DNA of 64,000 nucleotides, taken from positions 496,001-560,000 of the forward strand of contig NZ_RCIH01000001.1 in assembly GCF_003675855.1 (NCBI RefSeq). Direction: 5' to 3'. Shown here piece by piece: positions 1-8,761 of this stretch. Made by a program: the position numbers and the translations under genes. The stretch comes from Halostella salina (GTDB lineage: Archaea > Halobacteriota > Halobacteria > Halobacteriales > Natronoarchaeaceae). The notes beneath the pieces were generated by a model. That model made no database searches. It was given only the letters and a program-made list of their open reading frames with translations, and was not told where the DNA came from. Within the stretch, counting starts at the first letter, position 1, and every line of letters begins with the position of its first letter.

Positions 1-1746
1 AGCGACGACGCGGCGTCGTTCGAACCGGTCGACGCGACCGTCGTCGGCGAGGACCAGGGGATCGGCACCGTCGCCGTCTCCGAGGGCCTCTGCATCGGCG
101 AGGACGAGGACGACACCACCCTGCGCGCGTACGTCACGGCCGAGAACCGGCCGAACGTCCGCATCGGCAAGTACCTGCTCGTCCCGTACCCCGACGAGGG
201 CGGGCGGGGGAGCGCCGGGCGCGGCGAGAAGCTGTTCTGCCGGATCACAGCCCTGGAGTACGTCCAGGAGTACCGGAGCGACGACGCCACCGAGATCCAC
301 GCCCGGCGGGCGATGCGCAGCGACGGCATCGACGAGGCCGACTTCAAGTTCCTCGCCACGCTGGAGCCGGTGGCGATCCTGTACGAGGAAGACGGCGACC
401 TCAAGCGCCGGATGACCGACCGCGTCCCGAAGCCGGAGACGCCGGTCCGCGAGGCCGACGACGCCTCCGAGATCAAGACGGGGCTGAAGATGCCCGACGA
501 CGGCGTGTTCCTCGGCCACCTCTCGGTCGGCGGCGAGAAGGTTCGCACCGCGGCCGAGCCGCCGACGATCGACTACCGGCTGAAGGACGACTACGAGGAC
601 GGCGACCCCCTCGTCTTCCGGCACACGCTGGTCGCGGGCGGTACGGGGTCGGGGAAGACCCACGCCTCGAAGAACGTCCTCCGGCAGTTCCTCGCCGCGG
701 ACCGCACGTACGACATGGAAGACGGCCGGGAGGCCCGGGCCGCCGTCGTGCAGTTCGACCCGCAGGACGAGTACGCACAGATGCACGACGACAACCCCGC
801 GATGACCGACGACGACCGCCGCCGGTTCGAGCGCGAGGGGATCGCCCACGGCGGCCACGACGACACCAAGGCGCTCGTCCCGGTCGTCGACGGGACCAGC
901 TACGGCGCGGACCACCACCGCGCCGAGCAGGTGGAGTTCACGATACCGTTCTCGATGGTGCGGACGAACCGCTGGCTCATCGCGGGCGGGAGCCTCAACG
1001 ACAACCAGTTCAACGCGCTGGACGTGCTCGTCGACCGCTTCTTCCGGCAGTACGGGGACAGCGGGACCTACGAGCAGTTCTGCTCCTTCCTCGACGACCC
1101 GGCGCTCCGCGAGGAACTCCACGAGAGCGGGCGCGTCCACGAGGCGACGTTCGACGCCGTGACGCGCCGCGTCCGCGGGTTCGGGAGCGTGTTCGACGGC
1201 GACGCCCCCCCGATCACGGACCTGGTGCCGGAACTCGTCCGGCCGGGCGGCCTGAGCGTCGTCCCGACGTACCACATCAACGACACGCGGGCGACGGAGG
1301 TGGTCGTGCTGGCGGTGTCTTCCCTGCTCGTCGACCAGAAGCTGTCGAACGCGCCGACGTACGACCGGATCAAGGAGACGCCGCTCGTGGTGGGGATGGA
1401 CGAGGCCCACAACTTCCTCACCGACGCCGACAGCGTGCAGGCCCGGAAGGTGATCGGCAAGTTCACCGACGCCGCAAAGCAGGGCCGCAAGGAGCGACTC
1501 GGCCTCTTTCTCATCACGCAGGACCCGCAGGACATCGCCGACCCCGTGTTCAAGCAGATCAACACGACGGTCGTCCTGAACCTCGGCGACGAGGACGCCA
1601 TCTCCTCGGTGAACATCCCGTCGAACCTCGAGGGGAAGGTGCCGTACATGGAGAAGGGGCAGATGGTCGTCTACTCGCCGGACAACTCCGAGCCGGTCGA
1701 GCTGATCGGCCTGCCGACCTGCGTGACGAAACATGGCCGGGAGTAG
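1..1746 (+). CDS. HerA/DUF87-type ATP-dependent helicase-like ATPase, 5' end outside window
   Basis: The reading frame is open from base 1 to the stop at 1746 (581 visible residues), so the start lies left of the window. The visible N-terminal part looks like a HAS-barrel (beta-rich, hydrophilic). It is followed by a RecA-like ATPase core with Walker A GGTGSGKTH encoded near 637-663 and a Walker B-like VVGMDEAHNF near 1390-1420, then LFLITQDPQDIA. HerA-type ATPases are hexameric DNA translocases, often paired with NurA nuclease; no nurA is visible here. The DUF87/HerA assignment is firm; the cellular role is inference. Confidence 0.85.
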   Translation, partial: SDDAASFEPVDATVVGEDQGIGTVAVSEGLCIGEDEDDTTLRAYVTAENRPNVRIGKYLLVPYPDEGGRGSAGRGEKLFCRITALEYVQEYRSDDATEIHARRAMRSDGIDEADFKFLATLEPVAILYEEDGDLKRRMTDRVPKPETPVREADDASEIKTGLKMPDDGVFLGHLSVGGEKVRTAAEPPTIDYRLKDDYEDGDPLVFRHTLVAGGTGSGKTHASKNVLRQFLAADRTYDMEDGREARAAVVQFDPQDEYAQMHDDNPAMTDDDRRRFEREGIAHGGHDDTKALVPVVDGTSYGADHHRAEQVEFTIPFSMVRTNRWLIAGGSLNDNQFNALDVLVDRFFRQYGDSGTYEQFCSFLDDPALREELHESGRVHEATFDAVTRRVRGFGSVFDGDAPPITDLVPELVRPGGLSVVPTYHINDTRATEVVVLAVSSLLVDQKLSNAPTYDRIKETPLVVGMDEAHNFLTDADSVQARKVIGKFTDAAKQGRKERLGLFLITQDPQDIADPVFKQINTTVVLNLGDEDAISSVNIPSNLEGKVPYMEKGQMVVYSPDNSEPVELIGLPTCVTKHGRE

Positions 1747-1836
1747 CGCGGGACCGCGTAGTTGAGAGACTTCCCGGTCGAGCCGGCGGGGCGCAGGGTC
1801 GGGGATTTTTCATCATGGGGAGTGCTACCGTCGCGC

Positions 1837-2265
1837 ATGGGAAAGCGGATACTCGTGGCGTACGACGGCTCGCCCCAGTCCGAGGACGCGCTGGACTACG
1901 CGCTGACGGAGCACGCCGGCGACGAACTCGTCCTGCTGTACGCCATCGACCCCGGCGAGGCCGGCTACGGCGGCCGTGCGGCGACCCCGAGCTACCCCGA
2001 GGAGTGGTACGAGGAAGCCCGCGAGGACGCCGCGGAAACGCTGTCGTCGGCAGCCGACCGCGCCGATGCCGCCGGCGTCGACGCCGAGACGGCCATCGAG
2101 GTCGGCGGTCCGGCCAACGCCATCGTGGAGTACGCCGAGGCGGAGGACATCGACCACATCGTCACGGGGAGCCACGGCCGGTCCGGCGTCACGCGCATCC
2201 TGCTCGGGAGCGTCGCGGAGGCGGTGATCCGGCGCTCGCCGGTGCCGGTGACGGTCGTGCGCTGA
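1837..2265 (+). CDS. Universal stress protein, UspA family
   Basis: 142 aa. Starts MGKRILVAYDGS, the typical first strand and loop of UspA. An in-frame ATG at 1762 would add 25 unrelated residues and lie before the promoter-like run GGGATTTTT at 1801-1810, so 1837 is preferred. The C-terminal ATP-binding signature G-x2-G-x9-GS is intact (GSHGRSGVTRILLGS), followed by the usual VPVTVV end. Single-domain cytoplasmic protein; the family binds ATP/AMP and is linked to stress survival, with no specific substrate deducible. Monocistronic: the convergent neighbour begins 25 bp downstream. Confidence 0.92.
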   Translation: MGKRILVAYDGSPQSEDALDYALTEHAGDELVLLYAIDPGEAGYGGRAATPSYPEEWYEEAREDAAETLSSAADRADAAGVDAETAIEVGGPANAIVEYAEAEDIDHIVTGSHGRSGVTRILLGSVAEAVIRRSPVPVTVVR

Positions 2266-2290
2266 CCCACAGGGCTGCTCTCGTCGCCCG

Positions 2291-2542
2291 CTACGTCCCC
2301 TCTCGCCGCGGCTTCCAGCGCATCTCGATGCTCACCGTCTCGCGGTCGCTCCGCAGCCGCGACGACCGCTCCACGACCTCCACGTCGCAGGTGATCGAGT
2401 CCGAGGGGTGGAGCTGTACCTTCCGGTTGTCCACCGGCACGGTGACGTTCCCCTCCCCCTCCAGTTCGTCGGCCAGCCGTCGCAGATACCCGCTCAGTTC
2501 CTCGCGCGTCATCGACAGCGTGGCGTCCGTCCGCTGAACCAT
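2291..2542 (-). CDS. Amphi-Trp domain protein
   Basis: 83 aa starting MVQRTDATLSMTREELSGYL. The pattern of a short amphipathic helix (EELSGYLRRLADELE), two beta segments and a closing IEMRW is that of the haloarchaeal amphi-Trp domain family, whose function is unknown. Upstream residues in the same frame overlap the divergent gene region and look non-coding, so the ATG at 2542 is chosen. It is divergent from the lipoprotein gene at 2652, with about 110 bp of shared promoter region. Confidence 0.75.
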   Translation of the reverse strand: MVQRTDATLSMTREELSGYLRRLADELEGEGNVTVPVDNRKVQLHPSDSITCDVEVVERSSRLRSDRETVSIEMRWKPRREGT

Positions 2543-2651
2543 GCCGCCGGATACGACGGATTCCGGCAAAAGAATGCGCCGGTTACCGGGGGCGACCCCC
2601 GGCGTCGCCACCACCCCGACCTTTTTCGACGTGTCGGTCCAAGCCGCCGCT

Positions 2652-3287
2652 GTGAACCGTCGGACGCTGCTCGGGCTGCTTGGCTCCGGGACGGCCGTCG
2701 GCGTCGCCGGCTGCGTGAATGTCCCCGAACCGCTCCGGTCGACGCCGACCGTCACGGACGGTCTCCAGCGGCGGGTCGCCATCATCGACCAGAACGCCGT
2801 ACCGGACGGACACGGCGTTCGGATCCGCGCGGAGCTACTCGACCGACGGATAACGGGGGAGAGCACCGCGACGGTGCGCCTCACGACGACGAACGAGGGG
2901 GAACCACGGGAGCTTTCGGTGGGCACCGGCGGGTGCGTACTGCTAAACCGGGAGCGTCAGGGCAGCGACCCGGCAGGACTGTGGCTCCGACGCCGCGCGG
3001 GGATGGACCAGTCGGACGACGTGGGACCGCGGTGGGTCGCGACCGACCTGCCGGCGTCGCCGGGCGGGTTCGGCGGGTACGGTTGCGCCGCCCGGACGTA
3101 CGCCTCGGGGGAGTCAGTCGCCACCGACTACGCCGTGTTGCACGACGGCCGCGTCGACGGCTACCTGTCATCCGACGAGTACCGGTTCGAGGCGGCGGTG
3201 ACCGTCGGGGAGCCGTCGCCCGACTCCGACGGATCGACTGAGTCGTTCACGTGGGGGTTCTCGATGCGGGTCAAAGATCCCGACTGA
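2652..3287 (+). CDS. Tat-exported lipoprotein, unknown function
   Basis: 211 aa from a GTG start. The N-terminus NRRTLLGLLGSG followed by a hydrophobic stretch and VAGC is a twin-arginine signal with lipobox; lipidated Cys is residue 21. A TATA-like GACCTTTTTCG lies 25-30 bp upstream of the GTG, fitting a leaderless transcript; an upstream ATG at 2541 would precede that promoter. The mature part is beta-rich, with no recognised domain. Probably anchored to the outer face of the membrane. Function unknown. Confidence 0.72.
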   Translation: MNRRTLLGLLGSGTAVGVAGCVNVPEPLRSTPTVTDGLQRRVAIIDQNAVPDGHGVRIRAELLDRRITGESTATVRLTTTNEGEPRELSVGTGGCVLLNRERQGSDPAGLWLRRRAGMDQSDDVGPRWVATDLPASPGGFGGYGCAARTYASGESVATDYAVLHDGRVDGYLSSDEYRFEAAVTVGEPSPDSDGSTESFTWGFSMRVKDPD

Positions 3288-3380
3288 TACGATGTCCCGA
3301 CCGCCCCGCACGCGGCCGGGGACCGGTGCTGACAGCTGCGCGATGGAAGGCGTTTTCCGACGAGCGCGTGAGACCGACGC

Positions 3381-4172
3381 ATGACGCTGCCCGACGACTG
3401 GACTGCGGGGACCGTCCGGGCGAACGGTATCGACCTCGGGTACTACCGAACGGGCGAGGGGCCGCCGGTCGTTCTCGCGCACGGGATGTTCGACAGCGGC
3501 CGACGCTGGGTGCCGCTGGGGTCGGACCTGGCCGACGAGCACGAGGTGATCGCCTACGACGCACGCGGTCACGGCCGGTCGGACGCCCCGGAGTCCGGGT
3601 ACGACATCGACTCGCGGATCGCCGACCTCGTCGGACTCGTCGAGGGGCTGGACCTCGCCGATCCGGTCCTCGTCGGGCATTCGATGGGGGCTGCGACGGT
3701 CGCGCTGGCCGCCGCGGAGCATCCTGACCTGCCTCGCGGCCTCGTGCTCGAAGACCCGTCGCGATTCCGGCGACGCCCGGAGATGAGCGTCGAGGCGGCA
3801 CGGTCGGCCGCCCGGGAGCGCCTGAAGGAGGCGAAAGCGCAGTCCGTGGCGGAACGGATCGACGAACACTACGACGACTGCGACCCCGACCACGCGCGCC
3901 GGCTGGCGGCAGCGGTCGACGACTGCAGCCCCCACATCGCGAAACTCGCGCAGGAACACCGACCGGTCGCGGCGGCGTTCGACGGGATCACCCGCCCGAC
4001 GCTCGTGTTGCGCCGCGACCTCGACGTCCCGGACCGCGTGGACGACCTGAACGCCGCCGACCGGCTGACCGACGGCCGGCTCGTCCACATCCCCGACGCC
4101 GGCCACTACGTGTTCCGCGACGCGTCCGACGCCGCAACTGCCGAACTCCGGACGTTCCTGCGGCGGCTGTGA
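3381..4172 (+). CDS. Alpha/beta hydrolase
   Basis: 263 aa. Classical alpha/beta-hydrolase: oxyanion region LAHGMFDSG, strand-turn YDARGHGRSDAP, nucleophile elbow GHSMGAA (Ser about residue 102), then a cap and PTLVLRRDLD with a C-terminal catalytic His in IPDAGHYVFRD. Complete catalytic triad. Single-gene unit; substrate (ester, epoxide or haloalkane) cannot be told from sequence. The 3' end is followed by the hairpin repeat at 4190-4306 that belongs to the convergent gene. Confidence 0.9.
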   Translation: MTLPDDWTAGTVRANGIDLGYYRTGEGPPVVLAHGMFDSGRRWVPLGSDLADEHEVIAYDARGHGRSDAPESGYDIDSRIADLVGLVEGLDLADPVLVGHSMGAATVALAAAEHPDLPRGLVLEDPSRFRRRPEMSVEAARSAARERLKEAKAQSVAERIDEHYDDCDPDHARRLAAAVDDCSPHIAKLAQEHRPVAAAFDGITRPTLVLRRDLDVPDRVDDLNAADRLTDGRLVHIPDAGHYVFRDASDAATAELRTFLRRL

Positions 4173-4189
4173 GCTGACGACCCGCATCC

Positions 4190-4306
4190 AAGCATCCGCG
4201 AGCGACCGGCGGGAGCGCCCGGAGTTTTTGGCCGAGCTTTTTGCCGGGAGGGTGCCCGCAGCGGGGCGAAGCCCCGCGAGGACACCCGACCGGGAAAAAG
4301 GTCGTC
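4190..4306 (-). repeat. Copy A of modular 3' hairpin element
   Basis: Begins 4 nt after the minus-strand stop codon of the KaiC-like gene. Read on the minus strand: GACGACCTTTTT, then a long hairpin closed by T5/A5 with a perfect 7-bp stem and triloop at its tip (4261-4277, stem GCGGGGC/GCCCCGC), then an A-run and a second GC-rich module (4202-4222 and 4190-4203) that reappears in copy C (46517-46537 and 46559-46572). Core 4238-4306 matches copy B at 50208-50276 except for one base and the stem bases. Probably a transcription terminator or 3' UTR structure. Confidence 0.8.
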
Positions 4307-4309
4307 GTT

Positions 4310-5446
4310 TTAGAAAATGTTCGCCTGCCGGTAGACGCTGATCCCCTCGTTGGTGATCTCGTAGGGCTTGGTCTCGCGGGAGTGGTTGGCGTCGCGGATC
4401 TTCTGGATCTCGACGGCCAGCCGGGTCTCCCGGAAGTCCGAGGGGCGGACGTACTGGAGGACGAACACGGCGTCGGTGAGGTACTCGACGATGCCGTGCC
4501 GGGAGGCGTAGGCGTTGTCCTGGCTGGCCTCGCTGGTCAGCATCGTCGTCACGCCGGCGCGCTTGAGGCTCTTGGTGAAGTCGTAGATCTCGTTGCGGCG
4601 GGTCGCGCGGTCGTCGTACATCATCTCCAGCAGCGAGACGGAGTCCAGCACGAGCCGCGAGGCCCCGAACTCCTCGATGAGCCGGGGGAGTTCGCTCCGG
4701 ATCGAGGCGAGGCTGTTTGCCATCTCGATGGGGTCGATGTCGACGATCGCGAGGCGGTCGTCGTCGACGTACTCGTCGAACGCCCAGCCTTTCTCGGTGG
4801 CGCTGTTGATCACCCGCTTGCGGCTCTCCTCCAGCGTGATGTAGATGGCGCGCTCGCCGGCCTCCAGCGCGTGGTTGAGGAACTGGAGGCCGAAGGTGGT
4901 CTTCCCGGTGCCCGCGCTGCCGATGGTGACCATCAGCGAGCGCTCGGGGACGCCGCCTTGGATCATCTCGTCTAATCCGTCGATGCCGAGTTCGATCCGC
5001 GGGAGGTCGGAGTCGAGCCGCTCGTCGTCGAACTCGCCGGCGGACCCGCCGCCGAAGTCGCCGCCGACCGCGCCCATGCCGAAGTCGCCGCCCCCGACGC
5101 CGAACTCGTTGCTCACCGGGTCGCCGTCGTCCTCGCCGAACGGTTCGTCCGGCACGTCGAGGGCCTCGCCGAACCCCTCGGCGTCGTCGTCCGGCAGGTC
5201 GGTCCTGCCGGCGTCCGACAGCGCGTCGGCGAAGTCGTCCTCGAACAGCGAGTCGTCGTCGGTGTCGGTGTCGTCAGCCGAGGTGTCGGGGTCGGCGGGT
5301 GGAGCGTCGTCGGTCGAGGGCTCCGCCTCGGCGGTGCCGTCGGCCGGGTCGTCGGCTCTCGGCTCCGTGTCGTCCTCGTCCGTCTCGTCCGCAGAGCCGT
5401 CATCGACGGCGCTCTCGAACCAGTCGTCGTCGAGGCGGTCGCTCAC
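4310..5446 (-). CDS. KaiC-like RecA-superfamily ATPase with long acidic N-terminal extension
   Basis: 378 aa from GTG 5446 (VSDRLDDDWFES); the 23 residues upstream in frame are Arg-rich and atypical. Residues 1-145 are acidic and low-complexity (Asp/Glu/Ser/Thr, then Gly-rich). The KaiC/RadA-like domain runs from about 150: GIDGLDEMIQGGVPERS, Walker A GSAGTGKTT (176-184), TLEES, and Walker B region RLVLDSVSLLEM. Such proteins are often annotated HTR-like or RAD55-family ATPases in haloarchaea; their role is usually regulatory and undefined. The gene is followed within 4 nt by hairpin element A. Confidence 0.83.
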   Translation of the reverse strand: MSDRLDDDWFESAVDDGSADETDEDDTEPRADDPADGTAEAEPSTDDAPPADPDTSADDTDTDDDSLFEDDFADALSDAGRTDLPDDDAEGFGEALDVPDEPFGEDDGDPVSNEFGVGGGDFGMGAVGGDFGGGSAGEFDDERLDSDLPRIELGIDGLDEMIQGGVPERSLMVTIGSAGTGKTTFGLQFLNHALEAGERAIYITLEESRKRVINSATEKGWAFDEYVDDDRLAIVDIDPIEMANSLASIRSELPRLIEEFGASRLVLDSVSLLEMMYDDRATRRNEIYDFTKSLKRAGVTTMLTSEASQDNAYASRHGIVEYLTDAVFVLQYVRPSDFRETRLAVEIQKIRDANHSRETKPYEITNEGISVYRQANIF

Positions 5447-5643
5447 GGCGACCACCCTGGTCGACCGGCGGCGTCGACGGTGTCCGCGTCGCTGGGGAGT
5501 GTTGCCGTCGGCCACTCCGCCGTCGTCGCCGCGGTCGTAACGCGCTGGGTCGCCACAGTACTACCGGAGGATTGACCGCCCGGGATAAATAATGCTTGTT
5601 GCCCAACGGGGAGTTTTTCACGCGCCGACGGCAACGGGGAGCC

Positions 5644-6468
5644 ATGCACGTCGGGCTCGTCGGACAGCGGGGTAACGACCGCGCCGCCACACTGGTCGCC
5701 GACCTCCGCGAGACGCTGTCGGCCGACGGCGTCGACTGCCTGGTCGACGCGGCGACCGCCTCGGCGCTGTCGGTCGACGGTGTGGCGGTCGACCGGATGG
5801 CCGACTGCGACCTCGTGGTGAGCATCGGCGGCGACGGCACGTTCCTCTTTGCGGCCCGCGGCGCGGGGTCGACGCCGATCATGGGCGTCAACCTCGGCGA
5901 GGTCGGCTTTCTCAACGCCGTCCCGCCGGCGGAGGCGGTCGACGCGGTCCGCGACGAGGTCGCCCGGCTCCGCGAGACCGGGACGGCGAGATACCGCGAG
6001 GAGCCCCGCCTGCGGGCGGCGGGCGACGGCTGGTCACTGGAGCCGGCGATAAACGAGGTGGTCGTCCAGGGCCGCCAGCGCGGTCCCGACAACGGCGCGA
6101 CGATCACGGTCGAGGTCGACGGGGCGGCGTACGCGAGCGGGCACGCCGACGGCGTCCTCATCGCGACCGGGACCGGGAGCACGGCGTACAACCTGAGCGA
6201 GGGCGGGCCGCTGGTCCGGCCGGGCGTCGACGCGCTGGTGGTCACGGAGATGTGCGCCGAGGACGGGATGCCGCCGCTGGTGACCGACGACGGGAGCGAG
6301 GTGACGGTCCGGATCGAGGACGCCGAAATCGGCTACGCGATCAGCGACGGCCGGACACAGCAGGAGCTGTCGCCGCCGGCGACCGTCCGGGTGACGACCG
6401 CGGAGACGCCGGTCCGGATCGCCGGGCCGCCGGTCGACTTCTTCCAGGCGCTCGATAAGCTCGACTGA
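5644..6468 (+). CDS. nadK: NAD kinase (ATP/polyphosphate-NAD kinase)
   Basis: 274 aa starting [11 protein letters not shown]. Diagnostic GGDGT at residues 62-66 ([12 protein letters not shown]), NE-type substrate loop INEVVV, and [16 protein letters not shown], the second family signature. It phosphorylates NAD+ to NADP+ in the cytoplasm. A TATA-like GAGTTTTTC lies about 28 bp upstream of the ATG, supporting this start over an in-frame ATG at 5596. Divergent from the KaiC-like gene. No partner operon gene. Confidence 0.93.
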   Translation: MHVGLVGQRGNDRAATLVADLRETLSADGVDCLVDAATASALSVDGVAVDRMADCDLVVSIGGDGTFLFAARGAGSTPIMGVNLGEVGFLNAVPPAEAVDAVRDEVARLRETGTARYREEPRLRAAGDGWSLEPAINEVVVQGRQRGPDNGATITVEVDGAAYASGHADGVLIATGTGSTAYNLSEGGPLVRPGVDALVVTEMCAEDGMPPLVTDDGSEVTVRIEDAEIGYAISDGRTQQELSPPATVRVTTAETPVRIAGPPVDFFQALDKLD

Positions 6469-6542
6469 CCGGCACGTCCCGGATCTCGGCAGGACTCCCG
6501 GTTCCGAAAGGCCTAATCGCGTTCTTTCCCTAACAGTGTCCG

Positions 6543-7478
6543 ATGAGTGAGCAACTGCCGGACGTGCAGGCCGCCAGTCCGGACGTGACTGTCGGGCTGA
6601 GTCAGGTCGGTGTCACCGGCGTCGAGAAGCTCGTGAAGATCGCACGGAACGGCAAGCGCCCGATCGTGTTGAACGCCGAGTTCGAGGTGTTCGTCGACCT
6701 GCCGAGCTGGCGGAAGGGTGCGGACATGTCCCGCAACATGGAGGTCGTCGACGAGATACTGGAGGAGGCGGTGAGCGAGGAGACGTACCGCGTCGAGGAC
6801 GTCTGTGGCGACGCCGCCGAGCGCCTGCTCGACAAGCACGACTACACCACCAAGGCGGAGGTGTCGATGGAGGCGGAGTACGTCGTCCGCGACGAGACGC
6901 CCGAGAGCGGCAAGCCGACCCAGAACACCGTCGACATCATCGCCAGCGCGACGGCGAGCGAGGACGGCACCCGCGAGGAGATCGGTGCCCGCGTCACGGG
7001 GATGACGGTGTGTCCCTGCTCCCAGCAGATGATGAGCGGGCGCGCCCGGGAGAAGCTCCGCGAACTCGACGTCGCCGAGGACGACGTCCGGGAGTTCCTC
7101 GCCGAGGTTCCCCAGGCCGGCCACGCCCAGCGCGGCCACGCCACGCTGACCGTCGAGAGCGAGGGCGCGCCGGAGGTCGACCTGAACGAACTGATCGAGG
7201 TGGCCCGCGACTCGATGAGCGCGCGGATCTACAACCTCGCGAAGCGCCCCGACGAGGACCACATGACCTATCAGGCCCACGCGAACGCGAAGTTCGTCGA
7301 GGACTGCGTGCGCTCGATGGCCCAGGGCGTCGTCCGGGAGTTCCCGGACCTGCCCGACGAGGCCATCGTGACGATGAAGCAGTCCAACGACGAGTCGATC
7401 CACCAGCACAACGCCCACGCCGAGCGCCAGGTCGAGGTCGGCACCGTCCGCCGCGAACTGGCCGCGGACTTCGAGTAA
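6543..7478 (+). CDS. mptA: GTP cyclohydrolase MptA (GTP cyclohydrolase IV, FolE2-like)
   Basis: 311 aa, full family length. Opens with [20 protein letters not shown], as in archaeal MptA. The family metal-binding and catalytic segments are present: [24 protein letters not shown] and [10 protein letters not shown]. MptA opens GTP to a cyclic phosphate product, the first step towards the tetrahydrofolate- or methanopterin-type cofactors used in haloarchaeal one-carbon metabolism; it is Fe(II)-dependent. Single gene behind a CCTAATCGCG-type promoter region. Confidence 0.93.
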   Translation: MSEQLPDVQAASPDVTVGLSQVGVTGVEKLVKIARNGKRPIVLNAEFEVFVDLPSWRKGADMSRNMEVVDEILEEAVSEETYRVEDVCGDAAERLLDKHDYTTKAEVSMEAEYVVRDETPESGKPTQNTVDIIASATASEDGTREEIGARVTGMTVCPCSQQMMSGRAREKLRELDVAEDDVREFLAEVPQAGHAQRGHATLTVESEGAPEVDLNELIEVARDSMSARIYNLAKRPDEDHMTYQAHANAKFVEDCVRSMAQGVVREFPDLPDEAIVTMKQSNDESIHQHNAHAERQVEVGTVRRELAADFE

Positions 7479-7840
7479 CGCGGCTCGTTTCTCACCTTCG
7501 GTTCCGACGTGCACTGCCTGGAGCGACCGCCGTATCCAGACCGTTTTGGTTTCAACCGTTGTGGTCACCGATATGGTTACCACATCGGTCACCGATCCAG
7601 TCACGAAACCGCTGTACGTAGCGGTATTCGACATTGCCACGCGGCCAGCGCGAGCGCGCGGCGCTTGCACGCGCCGCGGGCGAGCGTCCGGGGAAGGGCA
7701 GGCACTCAAAGCGTGCGCTGACGACCGTCAGCGCTCGCGCAAACTAGCGGGCTTGGACCGACGCGCGAGCTACGCGAGCGCGTCGTGGAGGACATTGAAA
7801 GGGCGCAGCGCGCCGCGCCAGCGGCGCGCAAGGGCTTTCT
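7479..7840. terminator. Convergent intergenic region with an array of perfect hairpins
   Basis: 362 bp between the ends of mptA and the TrmB-type gene, with no convincing gene. Three perfect inverted repeats: 7657-7678 (8-bp arms, 6-nt loop), 7715-7734 (8-bp arms, loop GACC) and 7808-7829 (9-bp arms, loop GCCA). The last lies 12 nt after the minus-strand stop and is probably the terminator of the TrmB-type gene. The left part (about 7561-7600) repeats GGTCACCGAT twice, separated by a related GGTTACCACATC. Confidence 0.6.
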
Positions 7841-8644
7841 TTAGAAGGAAAGGGGTTCGGCCTCCTCCCACGTCGGCTGGAAGGTTTCGTGCACGTCAGC
7901 GGCGAACTCGGGGTCCTTGAGGTCGATCATGGCGAACGGTTCGTCGGCGTCGAGCGGGTTGGGCACCTGGATGCACACCTCGATGTCGTCGATGAGGTTG
8001 AACGTCCCGGAGATGGCGTCGGTGGTGCGGACGTTGAAGTCGGGGTGGTCCGACAGCGACCGGCGGTAGCGCTTGCCCACGGCCGGGGGGAGCGAGTCGA
8101 CGAGGCCGGGGGTCATCAGCAGGTCGACCTCGACGCCGCGGGAGAGCGCCTCCTCCAGTTGCTCGGTGATCAGGACGCCCACCTCGCTGATGTCGAACTG
8201 CGGGGACTGGTGGGAGGCGACCATCACGACCCGCCGGTCGGCCGCCGAGAGGCGTTCGAGCAGGAGGTCGGTCGTCTCCTCCGGGCCGACCGCGGCGGTC
8301 CAGAACTGCTCCTCGACGGGTTCGGCGGCGTCGAGTTCGTCGCTCAGGTCGTCGACGATGCTCTCGTACTGCTCGGCCTTCTCGTCGAGTTCGCGCTTCT
8401 TGTCCTCCAGCAGGCGGTCGAGCGCGGTCGACGGCTCGACGGCGACGTACTTCTTCGGCCGGCTCGCCGTCTGGCTCCGGACGAGGTTGTACTGCTCGAT
8501 GCTGTTCAGCACGTCGTAGATGCGGCCCATCGGCACGTCGCTGGCCCGTGACAACTCTTTGGCGGTTGTCGGTCCCGTGTTCAGCAGCGCACGGTACGCG
8601 CGCGCCTCGTACTCCGACAGCCCCAGGTCCCTCAAACTCGCCAT
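7841..8644 (-). CDS. TrmB-family transcriptional regulator
   Basis: 267 aa starting MASLRDLGLSEYEARAYRAL. N-terminal winged helix (residues 1-70: GPTTAKELSRASDVPMGRIYDVLNSIEQ), a short helical linker (about 80-110), then the C-terminal TrmB effector domain with the PLD-like pattern RRVVMVASHQSP and VEVDLLMTPGLV. TrmB-family proteins respond to sugars or other metabolites and repress or activate uptake and central-carbon genes; effector unknown here. The 12 in-frame residues upstream are discarded because ATG 8644 gives the canonical family start. A hairpin follows the stop. Confidence 0.85.
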   Translation of the reverse strand: MASLRDLGLSEYEARAYRALLNTGPTTAKELSRASDVPMGRIYDVLNSIEQYNLVRSQTASRPKKYVAVEPSTALDRLLEDKKRELDEKAEQYESIVDDLSDELDAAEPVEEQFWTAAVGPEETTDLLLERLSAADRRVVMVASHQSPQFDISEVGVLITEQLEEALSRGVEVDLLMTPGLVDSLPPAVGKRYRRSLSDHPDFNVRTTDAISGTFNLIDDIEVCIQVPNPLDADEPFAMIDLKDPEFAADVHETFQPTWEEAEPLSF

Positions 8645-8761
8645 ACGTCCCGTTCTCAGGCTACAACACCATAAACGCACCGAAGGTTTGTAGGCTCGGT
8701 TACAGATGTGGCACGGGAATCCGGCGACGGCCGCGACGGCCGGCGACGACCAGCTGGCGGT

